From the NCBI GenBank assembly GCA_017545325.1, contig JAFWOX010000068.1, positions 1-22,443 of the forward strand: DNA of 22,443 nucleotides, in the 5' to 3' direction. Below, piece after piece: positions 1 to 6,276 of this stretch (position 1 is the stretch's first letter; the number at the start of each line of letters is the position of its first letter). The position numbers and the translations under genes are program-made. Source of the stretch: Oscillospiraceae bacterium (GTDB lineage Bacteria; Bacillota_A; Clostridia; Oscillospirales; Oscillospiraceae). Below the pieces are notes generated by a model. It saw nothing but the letters and a program-made list of their open reading frames with translations, was not told where the DNA came from and searched no databases.

Positions 1-2058
1 CCGATGAGCCCCCCTGGCTTCCCCTGGGGGAAGCTGGCGCGAAGCGCCTGATGAGGGACCGTCTGCCAAGGGAACAGATAAGCCGTATGCTTCCCGTACC
101 CGCTCCTTTCTTCTTGCCCCGTCCCCGCTGAGCAGCTCCAGGACGCTCCTCCGGCGGATGAGCAGTATCCCGCACCAGGCAAAAGCCGCCAGAACCAGGA
201 GGAAGCCAAGGGTCCCCAGGATATACAGGGCCGGTCCTGCCGGGGTATGCATGGCAATTTCCTTCATGGCCTCGGCCTGTGCCTCAGCGATCTGCCGCAG
301 GCTGAATACCCGGGCGGCTATCGCCCCAGCAACGGCGGACATGCCCCCCAGCATTAAGAAGGGCACATACAGCTGCAAGGACGCCTCCCGTTTCGGCATG
401 CCCAAGGCCCGGTAGATGGCAAATTCTTGCTTTCTCCACCCGATGAAGAGCCACACCGTGAGCACCATGGCCATGATTGCTGCTCCAGTAAAGATCATAA
501 GCTTTATGCGCGCCAGGTCACGGGTCGCCACAAGCTGCTCTCCGATGAGGGACCAGCCTAAATCACTCCACAAATAAGGTTTTCCCAAATCATCCAGAGC
601 GGACAGAGTCTCCTGCTCAAAAGGAATGATCTCCTCCGGATTCCCCACCACGAAGCTTATTTCAGCCGGTTTCGGGGTATAGGTCTCGGCGTTCACACAA
701 TCCGGAAGGAAGGCCGAGGGAACGAAAATCGCATTGTTGGACCAGCACCAGTACAACTCCCGATCCACATGGTTCCCCTCATTCAGGTCTCGCCATGTAC
801 CAACTATGGTAAAGGCCTGTTCCTTAAAGGCAGTAGCGTATCTTCCCCTTGTGGATGCGACAGCACCGAGAGGAGCATACTGCTCGCAGAGGTAGTTACC
901 CAGATTCAGAGTAATGTTGTCCCCAATACGCAAGCCATTCAGTTCCAGGAAATCCTTGCTCACCACGCACACGGGTTTGCCCGCGTCAGCCGGGGTGATG
1001 AATCGGCCAGCCTCGCAGACCATGCGCCCATCGGCGACTCGCCGAATAGAAGCCATGTCGTCTCCATAGACCACATCCAAGGTGTGCAGATCATCGTTCG
1101 TTACCTGGATGAGCTCCCGAAGATCAGCATATTCATCCGCTTCCAACCAATTGTCCGGCAGGTCCGTAATATCGGTGAAGTAGGGCCACCAGCCAATCAG
1201 TGTATCGTCTGCCATGACGAAGGTGTTGTAGTTACCCCGCCGCTCTTGGGAGAAGGAAGTCTCATTGTCCCTTTCGTTGCGCAGAACGAAGACATAGCGC
1301 CGACCAACCTCCAAGTCGGACAAATCAGACCAGCACAGGTGATTGTCGATGCTATAGGCGTTTCGCCGGTCCGGGTAATCTACCCAACCCGTCATCACGA
1401 ATTCATCCCGCAGCTCATCCCGGATGAACCATTGGGAGATGACGGGGGTGCTTTCGCCCTCTTGGAGCCAGGCCGGATCTCCAGCAAGCAACTCCACATC
1501 CTCCAGCTGGATACACTGGAAGCCGCCTATTGCCACCTCTTCATAGTGAGAGTACGCCCCATTTTTGATGGGAAGACCCTGTTTTTCCTGGCTTTCGTTG
1601 AGAAAAATGTCTTCTATAGTAGCTGCCACAATACAACGCCCTGCGTAAAAGAAGAGTTTCTGATCGGTGTCCAGCCGCATATAGTCCGGAGATACCCCTG
1701 CAGTCATGTACCGTCGCTCTACCCGAGAGATATGGGGCAGGCTGCTCAGTGCTTGAATCGTGTCTTCCTTGAGGCTTTCGTGGTGATAGCCAGAATAAGA
1801 TACCACGTCGAAGGTTTGACCTGGGTTTGTTGGATCTGTGATGAGAAAAAAATCATTGTAAGCACTGGGCCTGCTAACGGGTACTTCCTCCACCGTCAGT
1901 ACCCCTTCATACTTATCCCGCGCCTCCCGGTACTCCCGGTCCGAAACGCTGTACTCCCCCAGGTTATACAGGAACAGAAACGCCGCCGCTGCCAGAAGCA
2001 GCAGGGTCACGGCGGTTTTCACCGGACTTCGGTACAGAGATTTCATCCCGTTTATCAT
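1..2058 (-). CDS. MacB/FtsX-type ABC transporter permease, 3' end outside window
   Basis: Open for 686 codons from the ATG at 2058 to the window edge without a stop. An AAAGGAGG Shine-Dalgarno lies 10 nt upstream of the ATG. The protein has one N-terminal membrane segment (about residues 15-33), then a roughly 480-residue hydrophilic domain presumably outside the membrane. Three more membrane segments follow (about 516-537, 555-580, 606-631), with the FtsX-style loop RKQEFAIYRALGMPK between the first two. This is the layout of MacB/FtsX (FtsX domain) permeases, which work with a separate ATPase in export, lipoprotein handling or peptide resistance. No ATPase gene is in the window. The frame is continuous with the upstream toxin ORF (see 2059-2352), so the protein may start there instead. 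The last residues are encoded by a palindromic repeat at 11-60. Whether a second FtsX domain follows cannot be seen. Family call firm, substrate unknown. Confidence 0.85.
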   Translation of the reverse strand, partial: MINGMKSLYRSPVKTAVTLLLLAAAAFLFLYNLGEYSVSDREYREARDKYEGVLTVEEVPVSRPSAYNDFFLITDPTNPGQTFDVVSYSGYHHESLKEDTIQALSSLPHISRVERRYMTAGVSPDYMRLDTDQKLFFYAGRCIVAATIEDIFLNESQEKQGLPIKNGAYSHYEEVAIGGFQCIQLEDVELLAGDPAWLQEGESTPVISQWFIRDELRDEFVMTGWVDYPDRRNAYSIDNHLCWSDLSDLEVGRRYVFVLRNERDNETSFSQERRGNYNTFVMADDTLIGWWPYFTDITDLPDNWLEADEYADLRELIQVTNDDLHTLDVVYGDDMASIRRVADGRMVCEAGRFITPADAGKPVCVVSKDFLELNGLRIGDNITLNLGNYLCEQYAPLGAVASTRGRYATAFKEQAFTIVGTWRDLNEGNHVDRELYWCWSNNAIFVPSAFLPDCVNAETYTPKPAEISFVVGNPEEIIPFEQETLSALDDLGKPYLWSDLGWSLIGEQLVATRDLARIKLMIFTGAAIMAMVLTVWLFIGWRKQEFAIYRALGMPKREASLQLYVPFLMLGGMSAVAGAIAARVFSLRQIAEAQAEAMKEIAMHTPAGPALYILGTLGFLLVLAAFAWCGILLIRRRSVLELLSGDGARRKERVREAYGLSVPLADGPSSGASRQLPPGEARGAHR
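11..60. repeat. Short double-hairpin (REP-like) palindromic repeat inside a coding end
   Basis: Two adjacent inverted repeats are visible: GCTTCCCC (17-24) with GGGGAAGC (27-34), and GGCGC (36-40), loop GAA, GCGCC (44-48). They are followed by CTGATGAGGGACC. This resembles short dispersed palindromic elements I recall from intergenic regions of gut Clostridia; that recollection is not checked. Here it is read in frame as the extreme C-terminal part of the permease. No second full copy is in the window. Confidence 0.5.
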
Positions 2059-2352
2059 CTGCGCTGAACCTCCTTTGCGGTACAGCTCCGCCCGGGCGCC
2101 GGTGCGGATCAGGGTGAGCACCAGCGCCTCCTCCCGGATATGGTAGACCAGCACCCAGCCCGGCTTTACCACGCACTCCCGATACCCGGTCATATCTCCG
2201 GCGAGGGGTCGGTCCCGGTTTTCTTCGGGCAGCTCCTCCCCCGCCGCCAGGGCGGAAATCACCCTATGCAGGGGCTGCATATCCAGCCCGGCTTTTCTGG
2301 CCCGCTGATAATCCCGCCTGAACTGGGGCGTAGGCTTGATGGTGTACTTCAT
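2059..2352 (-). CDS. yafQ: YafQ/RelE-type toxin domain lacking its own stop codon, in frame with the downstream permease
   Basis: The ATG at 2352 opens 98 codons that run without a stop into the permease start at 2058; the same frame stays open to position 1. The 98 residues align by eye with the YafQ branch of RelE-type mRNA interferases: an N-terminal FRRDYQRARKAG helix, then RDRPLAG, GYRECVVKPGWVLVYHI and the C-terminal RTGARAELY. A typical YafQ would end just after this point. The residues used for RNA cleavage in E. coli YafQ (H50, H63, D67, H87) correspond here to R48, V61, G65 and R87, so the canonical active site appears lost. It lies 120 nt after the antitoxin gene, wider than usual for such pairs. 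It could be a decaying toxin, a repurposed RNA-binding or antitoxin-binding domain, or a true toxin-permease fusion. Upstream, AAGGA and CGGAG offer only a mediocre ribosome site. Confidence 0.7.
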
Positions 2353-2452
2353 ACTCTCCGTTTCCTTCGCTTGCCTTGTTTTCGCTGGGAATACCGGTCA
2401 GCGCGGCGGCGTTCCTCATGATTCCCGCCTCTTCATGCGCAGACGAGTCATT

Positions 2453-2466
2453 GCCCGATATCGGGC
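2453..2466. other. 14-bp perfect palindrome in the antitoxin-toxin gap
   Basis: GCCCGATATCGGGC is a perfect inverted repeat starting 7 nt downstream of the antitoxin stop codon. The 120-nt gap (2353-2472) otherwise contains only very short ORFs and no promoter I can defend. It could be a protein-binding dyad or a weak RNA hairpin; there is no T-tract, so a terminator is unlikely. Confidence 0.35.
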
Positions 2467-2472
2467 TATGTA

Positions 2473-2748
2473 TCACGCATCCAGGTCCCGGAACAGGGCG
2501 TCCGCATCCTCGTAGCCCTTGACCTTCGGATCCGCCCCCCTGGTCGCCGCATACCGCATGGCCGCCGCCGTCTCCTTATTCGGACGATCCCACTTGATTT
2601 CAAAGGGGATCCTGCTCTCCCGCACGGCCTGACGGAAAAACACCGTTATGGCGGTGGTCAGATTCATCCCCAGCTCATTGAACAGGGTCTCGGCCTGGGC
2701 CTTCAGCTCCGTGTCGATCCGGACACAGAGATTGGTGGTATTGGACAT
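2473..2748 (-). CDS. dinJ: DinJ/RelB-family antitoxin
   Basis: A 91-residue protein starting at the ATG at 2748, with AGGAGG about 10 nt upstream. The N-terminal half contains the RelB/DinJ ribbon-helix-helix (LCVRIDTELKAQAETLFNELG, then MNLTTAITVFFRQAV), which dimerises and binds the operator. The acidic C-terminus, ending in ADALFRDLDA, is the sort of tail that wraps the cognate toxin. This family pairs with YafQ toxins and represses its own promoter; a fitting promoter with repeated TTGCA/TGCAA motifs lies directly upstream. The next gene on the strand is the YafQ-like ORF, as expected, but 120 nt away. A much longer open frame extends upstream of this ATG antisense to the O-antigen ligase; I rejected it because the family start and ribosome site are at 2748. 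Confident in family. Confidence 0.9.
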   Translation of the reverse strand: MSNTTNLCVRIDTELKAQAETLFNELGMNLTTAITVFFRQAVRESRIPFEIKWDRPNKETAAAMRYAATRGADPKVKGYEDADALFRDLDA

Positions 2749-2773
2749 TGCTCCATCTCCTCCTTTGCATTGC

Positions 2774-2802
2774 ATTATATTATCATTGCAATGTAATTGC
2801 AA
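2774..2802 (-). promoter_or_regulatory. Sigma-A promoter of the antitoxin operon with overlapping TGCAAT operator-like repeats
   Basis: Reading the minus strand, -35 TTGCAA (2802-2797), a 17-bp spacer, then -10 TATAAT (2779-2774), which is a perfect -10. The palindrome ATTGCAAT (2785-2792) sits in the spacer. Further TTGCA/TGCAA copies occur at 2765-2774 and 2797-2802. Such repeats over the core promoter fit autorepression by a ribbon-helix-helix antitoxin. The predicted start is about 20 nt before the antitoxin ATG. Confidence 0.75.
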
Positions 2803-2827
2803 CTCTTTTTTCGTTTCCTCTTTTGTT

Positions 2828-2856
2828 TTGCATCCCTCCGGGGAACGTGGTATACT
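2828..2856 (+). promoter_or_regulatory. Sigma-A promoter giving a near-leaderless transcript for the O-antigen ligase gene
   Basis: TTGCAT (2828-2833), 17-bp spacer, TATACT (2851-2856). Only 9 nt separate the -10 from the ATG at 2866, so transcription should start within about 0-4 nt of the start codon. No Shine-Dalgarno is present in the short remaining leader. It diverges from the antitoxin promoter, about 25 bp apart. Confidence 0.6.
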
Positions 2857-2865
2857 TCTTTCGTG

Positions 2866-4203
2866 ATGAATTCGATCAAGAATACGGGCTTCAGCGGCGA
2901 AACGGCATGCCGCTGGTTCTGCTTCGCCGCTTCCACCCTGTTCCTGCTGGGCTTCGGTCCCGCCGGCTACCGGCAGATCACCGGGGCGAAGCTGGTTTTG
3001 TTCTGCGCCGTCTTCGGCAGCTTCCTGGCTGCCCTGGTGATCTGCGCCCTGATGGGCCGCCTGCGTCCGCTTCGGAAACCCGGCCTGGTCCAGATCCTGG
3101 TCCTGCTGTACTGGCTGGCCTCCCTGATATCCGCCCTGCTCTCTCCCTGGCGGCGGGAGGCCCTGCTGGGCGGCCCCCGGGACGAGGGCCTTCTGGCGAT
3201 CACGGTCTATGCGGCGGCGTTCCTTGCCCTTTCCTGCTTCGCGGCGCCGAAGGAGCGCATGCTGCAGGTCTTCGCCGCGGCCGTTGGGCTGAACTGCCTT
3301 GTCTGCCTGCTGCAGACAGCGGGACTGAATCCCCTGAGCCTGTACCCCGATGGCCTGGGCTGGGCGGACCGGTACACGGGGTACAACGGGGCGTTTATCG
3401 GCCTCACGGGGAACGCGGACTTCACCGCCGCGGTCCTCAGCCTGGCCTTCCCCCTTTGCTGGGCCGGAGCCCTGCGGCTGAAGAAGCCCCTGTATCTGAT
3501 CCCGGCACTGCTGTGCCTTTTGGTCCTGATCCTGGGAGAGACGAGGGGCGGGCTCCTGGGGGCGGTGTGCGGCAGCGTTCTGGCCCTTCCCGCGGTGCTT
3601 CCCCTGGGAAAGGCCGGCCGGAGGCGGCTGTGGCTGGGGATACTCTCCGGGGCGGCGCTGACCCTGGCCCTGCTTTGGTTCCTTCCCCTGCCCGGGACCC
3701 TGGGGGAGGCGCACAGCCTGCTCCACGGCAGGGCGGAGGACGGCTTCGGCTCCGGTCGGATCTTCATCTGGCGCAATACCCTGCCCCTGCTCCGGGAGCG
3801 GCTGCTGCAGGGGGGCGGACCGGATACCTTTGCCCGCCGGATGACCGCCGTATTCACCCGAGTTCAGGAGGACGGGCGGGTGATCCGGCGCACCATCGAC
3901 TGCGCCCATAATGAATACCTGAATATTCTGGTCAATCAGGGCCTGCCCGCCCTGCTCCTCTATCTCTCGGCGCTTACCTGTTCGCTCCTCCGCTGGTTCC
4001 GCCGCCGGGGCGGCGCCGCTGCCGCCGTGACCGGCGCGGCGCTGCTCTGCTATGCTCTGCAGGCGTTTTTCGGCATTTCCACCCCCTCCTGCGCCGGCTT
4101 TTTCTGGATCGTCTGGGGCCTGCTGGAGGCCGCCGAAAACCGGGAAGCTCCCCCCTCGGCGGAACCGACAATGATTGACAAGGAAGACCGCGCCATGTTA
4201 TGA
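2866..4203 (+). CDS. O-antigen ligase / Wzy-type polymerase-like membrane protein
   Basis: A 445-residue polytopic membrane protein with roughly ten to twelve hydrophobic segments and short basic loops. Near residue 350 it carries AHNEYLNILVNQGLPALLLY, the hallmark of the Wzy_C/O-antigen ligase superfamily (RfaL/WaaL, Wzy and related enzymes that transfer or polymerise lipid-linked glycans at the outer membrane face). A larger loop (about 275-350) precedes this motif, as in the family. In a Gram-positive organism the likely substrate is an exopolysaccharide, capsule or teichoic-acid-like glycan; nothing nearby identifies it. I chose the ATG at 2866 (MNSIKN) because the predicted -10 box is only 9 nt upstream, which excludes the in-frame ATG at 2797. 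A GTG at 2863 is an alternative. The stop codon overlaps the next promoter. Confidence 0.85.
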   Translation: MNSIKNTGFSGETACRWFCFAASTLFLLGFGPAGYRQITGAKLVLFCAVFGSFLAALVICALMGRLRPLRKPGLVQILVLLYWLASLISALLSPWRREALLGGPRDEGLLAITVYAAAFLALSCFAAPKERMLQVFAAAVGLNCLVCLLQTAGLNPLSLYPDGLGWADRYTGYNGAFIGLTGNADFTAAVLSLAFPLCWAGALRLKKPLYLIPALLCLLVLILGETRGGLLGAVCGSVLALPAVLPLGKAGRRRLWLGILSGAALTLALLWFLPLPGTLGEAHSLLHGRAEDGFGSGRIFIWRNTLPLLRERLLQGGGPDTFARRMTAVFTRVQEDGRVIRRTIDCAHNEYLNILVNQGLPALLLYLSALTCSLLRWFRRRGGAAAAVTGAALLCYALQAFFGISTPSCAGFFWIVWGLLEAAENREAPPSAEPTMIDKEDRAML

Positions 4204-4204
4204 T
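4175..4204 (+). promoter_or_regulatory. Sigma-A promoter for the oxoamine synthase operon
   Basis: Consensus -35 TTGACA (4175-4180), 18-bp spacer, -10 TATGAT (4199-4204), overlapping the last codons of the O-antigen ligase gene. It leaves a leader of roughly 80 nt before the start at 4295. The leader contains a small possible hairpin (TGCGGG ... CCCGCA, about 4238-4253). The three following genes are therefore probably expressed independently of the upstream gene. Confidence 0.7.
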
Positions 4205-4294
4205 ATTGAAAAATTATGCAAGAATGATCAGAAAACCTGCGGGCTCGACCATCGTCCCGCAAATGATGCTTTACTGTGGAAAGGGAGCATGGAA

Positions 4295-5473
4295 ATGGAT
4301 CTGTTTCAGAAGTGCGTAGATTTTACCCAGGCGGATGAATACCGGGCAAAGGGCATCTTCCCCTATTTTCGGGAGCTCCAGTCCCGGCAGGACACGGAGG
4401 TCATCATGGAAGGCAAACGCCGGATCATGCTGGGCTCCAACAATTATCTTGGGCTGACCACGGACCCGGATGTGGTGGAGGCGGGCCTGAAGGCCCTGCG
4501 GGATTTCGGCACCGGCTGCTCCGGCTCCCGCCTGCTGAACGGCACCCTGCAGCTGCACAATGAGCTGGAGGCGGAGCTGGCCTCCTTCCTGGGGAAGGAA
4601 GCGGTCTGCACCCTCCCCACCGGCTTCCAGACCAACCTGGGGATCATCAGCGCCCTGGTAGGCCGCAATGACTATGTCCTCTGCGACCGGGACAACCATG
4701 CCAGCATCTATGACGGCTGCAAGCTCTCCTATGGCCGGATGCTGCGGTACAAGCACAATGATATGGACGAGCTGGAGCAGCGGCTGAAGAGCATCCCCGG
4801 CACCGCCGGCATCCTGATCGTGACGGACGGCGTTTTCAGCATGGGTGCGGACCTTTGCCGCCTGCCGGAGATCTGCGACCTGGCCGAGAAATACGGCGCC
4901 CGGGTGATGGTGGACGACGCCCACGCCCTGGGCGTGATCGGCAAGGGCGGCCGGGGCACTGCCAGCTATTTCGGCCTGGAGGACCGGGTGGATATCTATA
5001 TGGGCACCTTCTCCAAGTCCCTGGCCAGCCTGGGCGGATACTGCGCCGCCTCCCGCCGGGTGGTGGATTACATCATGACCAATTCCCGCCCCTTCATGTT
5101 CGCCGCCTCCATCCCTCCCGCCTCCTGCGCGGTGGCCCTGGCCGCCCTGCGGAAGCTGGAGGCCCATCCGGAGCTGGTGGATCACCTGCGCCATCTGGCG
5201 GATTACCTGCGCAGCGGCCTGGTGGCCCGGGGCATGCGCATCCGGGATGGGATCACCCCCATCGTTCCGATCTTTATGCATGACGCGGAAAGCACCCTCG
5301 TCAAGGTCACGGAGCTGTATGAGGCCGGGGTTTATGTAAACTCCGTCCTGCCTCCCGCCGCTCCCGCGGACGGGTGCATGCTCCGCTGCAGCCTGATGGC
5401 CACCCATACCGAAGCCCTGCTGGACGAGGCCATGGATATCATGGGCAGGGTCATCGGCGAATACCATGAGTGA
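4295..5473 (+). CDS. Serine palmitoyltransferase-like alpha-oxoamine synthase (PLP enzyme)
   Basis: A 392-residue fold-type I PLP enzyme of the alpha-oxoamine synthase family, which condenses an amino acid with an acyl thioester with loss of CO2. Visible residues: H135 in DRDNHASIYDG (stacks on PLP), D207 and H210 in VDDAHALG, and the Schiff-base lysine K241 in GTFSKSLASLGGY. The GTFSKSLAS-GG form is typical of serine palmitoyltransferases. 2-amino-3-ketobutyrate ligase and BioF usually have GTLGKALG, so a long-chain 3-ketosphinganine-type product is my preferred reading. Length matches the soluble bacterial enzymes. The start at 4295 is preferred over the ATG at 4289 because GGGAG then sits 7 nt away instead of 1 nt. 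It overlaps the next gene by 8 nt, a reductase, which suits reduction of the keto product. Acyl donor and amino acid cannot be told from sequence. Confidence 0.85.
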   Translation: MDLFQKCVDFTQADEYRAKGIFPYFRELQSRQDTEVIMEGKRRIMLGSNNYLGLTTDPDVVEAGLKALRDFGTGCSGSRLLNGTLQLHNELEAELASFLGKEAVCTLPTGFQTNLGIISALVGRNDYVLCDRDNHASIYDGCKLSYGRMLRYKHNDMDELEQRLKSIPGTAGILIVTDGVFSMGADLCRLPEICDLAEKYGARVMVDDAHALGVIGKGGRGTASYFGLEDRVDIYMGTFSKSLASLGGYCAASRRVVDYIMTNSRPFMFAASIPPASCAVALAALRKLEAHPELVDHLRHLADYLRSGLVARGMRIRDGITPIVPIFMHDAESTLVKVTELYEAGVYVNSVLPPAAPADGCMLRCSLMATHTEALLDEAMDIMGRVIGEYHE

Positions 5474-6263
5474 TCCTTCCGTCGCCCTGGTCTCCGGCGG
5501 CAGCAGCGGCATCGGCCTGAGCTGCGCGGAGGCCCTGCTTCGGGCGGGGTGGCGGGTGTACGTTCTGTCCCGCCGGGGAGGCGGGCCGGAGAAGGCCGTC
5601 CCCATGGCGGGAGACGTGACGGATCCGGCCCAGTGCGCCGCCGCGGTGAAGCGGGTGGCGGAGGAAGCCGGTGGGCTGGACCTGCTGGTGAACTGCGCGG
5701 GCTTCGGCATTTCCGGCGCGGCGGAGTTCACCCCCATGGCGGAAGCTCGTCGGCAGCTGGAGGTAAACCTCCTGGGCACCGCGAACCTCTGCCATGCCGC
5801 GATCCCCCTCTTCCGGGAGCAGAAGGGCGGCAGGATCATCAACATCAGCTCTGTCGCCGCCGTCACCCCCATACCCTTCCAGGCCTGGTACTCCGTCTCC
5901 AAGGCGGGGATCAACGCCTATACCATGGCTCTGGCCAACGAGGTTCGCCGCTTCGGCATTTCCGTCTGCGCCGTGATGCCGGGGGATACCCGCACCGGCT
6001 TTACCGACGCCAGGCAAAAATCCGCCGCGGGGGACGAGGTCTATGGGGGAGCCGTCTCCCGGAGCGTCAGCCGCATGGAAAAGGATGAGCGCGGCGGCGT
6101 GAGTCCGGACAAGGTCGCGGACAAGGTCCTCCGTCTGGCCCGGAGGAAACGGGTGGGACCGCTCCATGCCGTGGGCTTCGTCTATGGCCTGTGCGTCCTG
6201 TTGATGCGCGTCCTTCCCTCCGGCCTAGCCAACCGGATCCTGGGCATGCTCTATGCAAATTGA
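5466..6263 (+). CDS. Short-chain dehydrogenase/reductase, candidate 3-ketosphinganine-type reductase
   Basis: 265 residues with the complete classical SDR signature: nucleotide-binding GGSSGIG (11-17), NCAG (76-79), N101, catalytic serine in NISSV (126-130), Y142 and K146 in YSVSK. Unlike most soluble SDRs, the C-terminal 35 or so residues form a hydrophobic segment (GFVYGLCVLLMRVLPSGLANR), which could anchor it to the membrane. This is a trait of lipid-acting SDRs such as 3-ketodihydrosphingosine reductases. The start codon overlaps the end of the synthase gene by 8 nt, so the two are translationally coupled and probably act in sequence. Family call is firm; the substrate is inferred from position and membrane tail only. 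Other lipid or polyketide ketoreductions are possible. Confidence 0.85.
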   Translation: MSDPSVALVSGGSSGIGLSCAEALLRAGWRVYVLSRRGGGPEKAVPMAGDVTDPAQCAAAVKRVAEEAGGLDLLVNCAGFGISGAAEFTPMAEARRQLEVNLLGTANLCHAAIPLFREQKGGRIINISSVAAVTPIPFQAWYSVSKAGINAYTMALANEVRRFGISVCAVMPGDTRTGFTDARQKSAAGDEVYGGAVSRSVSRMEKDERGGVSPDKVADKVLRLARRKRVGPLHAVGFVYGLCVLLMRVLPSGLANRILGMLYAN

Positions 6264-6276
6264 GGAGGCTGATCCC

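Noticed and set aside
544..554. Second copy of GATGAGGGACC, as in the repeat at 11-60
   Set aside because: Only 11 bases match and neither hairpin is present; it encodes ordinary permease residues, so it is taken as chance.
769..2067. 432-codon plus-strand open frame
   Set aside because: It is exactly antisense, codon on codon, to the permease, and has no family resemblance; the permease has a ribosome site and coherent membrane segments.
2264..2476. 70-residue ORF in the antitoxin-toxin gap on the minus strand
   Set aside because: It overlaps most of the toxin domain in another frame, begins with a GTG overlapping the antitoxin stop, and has no family features.
2749..3909. Long upstream extension of the antitoxin frame on the minus strand (Gln/Gly/Pro-rich)
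   Set aside because: Composition is that of an antisense shadow of the O-antigen ligase gene; the antitoxin's own ATG, ribosome site and promoter lie at 2748-2802.
4238..4253. Possible hairpin before the oxoamine synthase gene as a riboswitch or attenuator
   Set aside because: Only a 6-bp stem, no T-tract and no recognisable aptamer elements in a leader of about 80 nt.
4271..5914. 547-codon minus-strand open frame
   Set aside because: Antisense to the oxoamine synthase and reductase genes, which carry full catalytic motifs on the plus strand.
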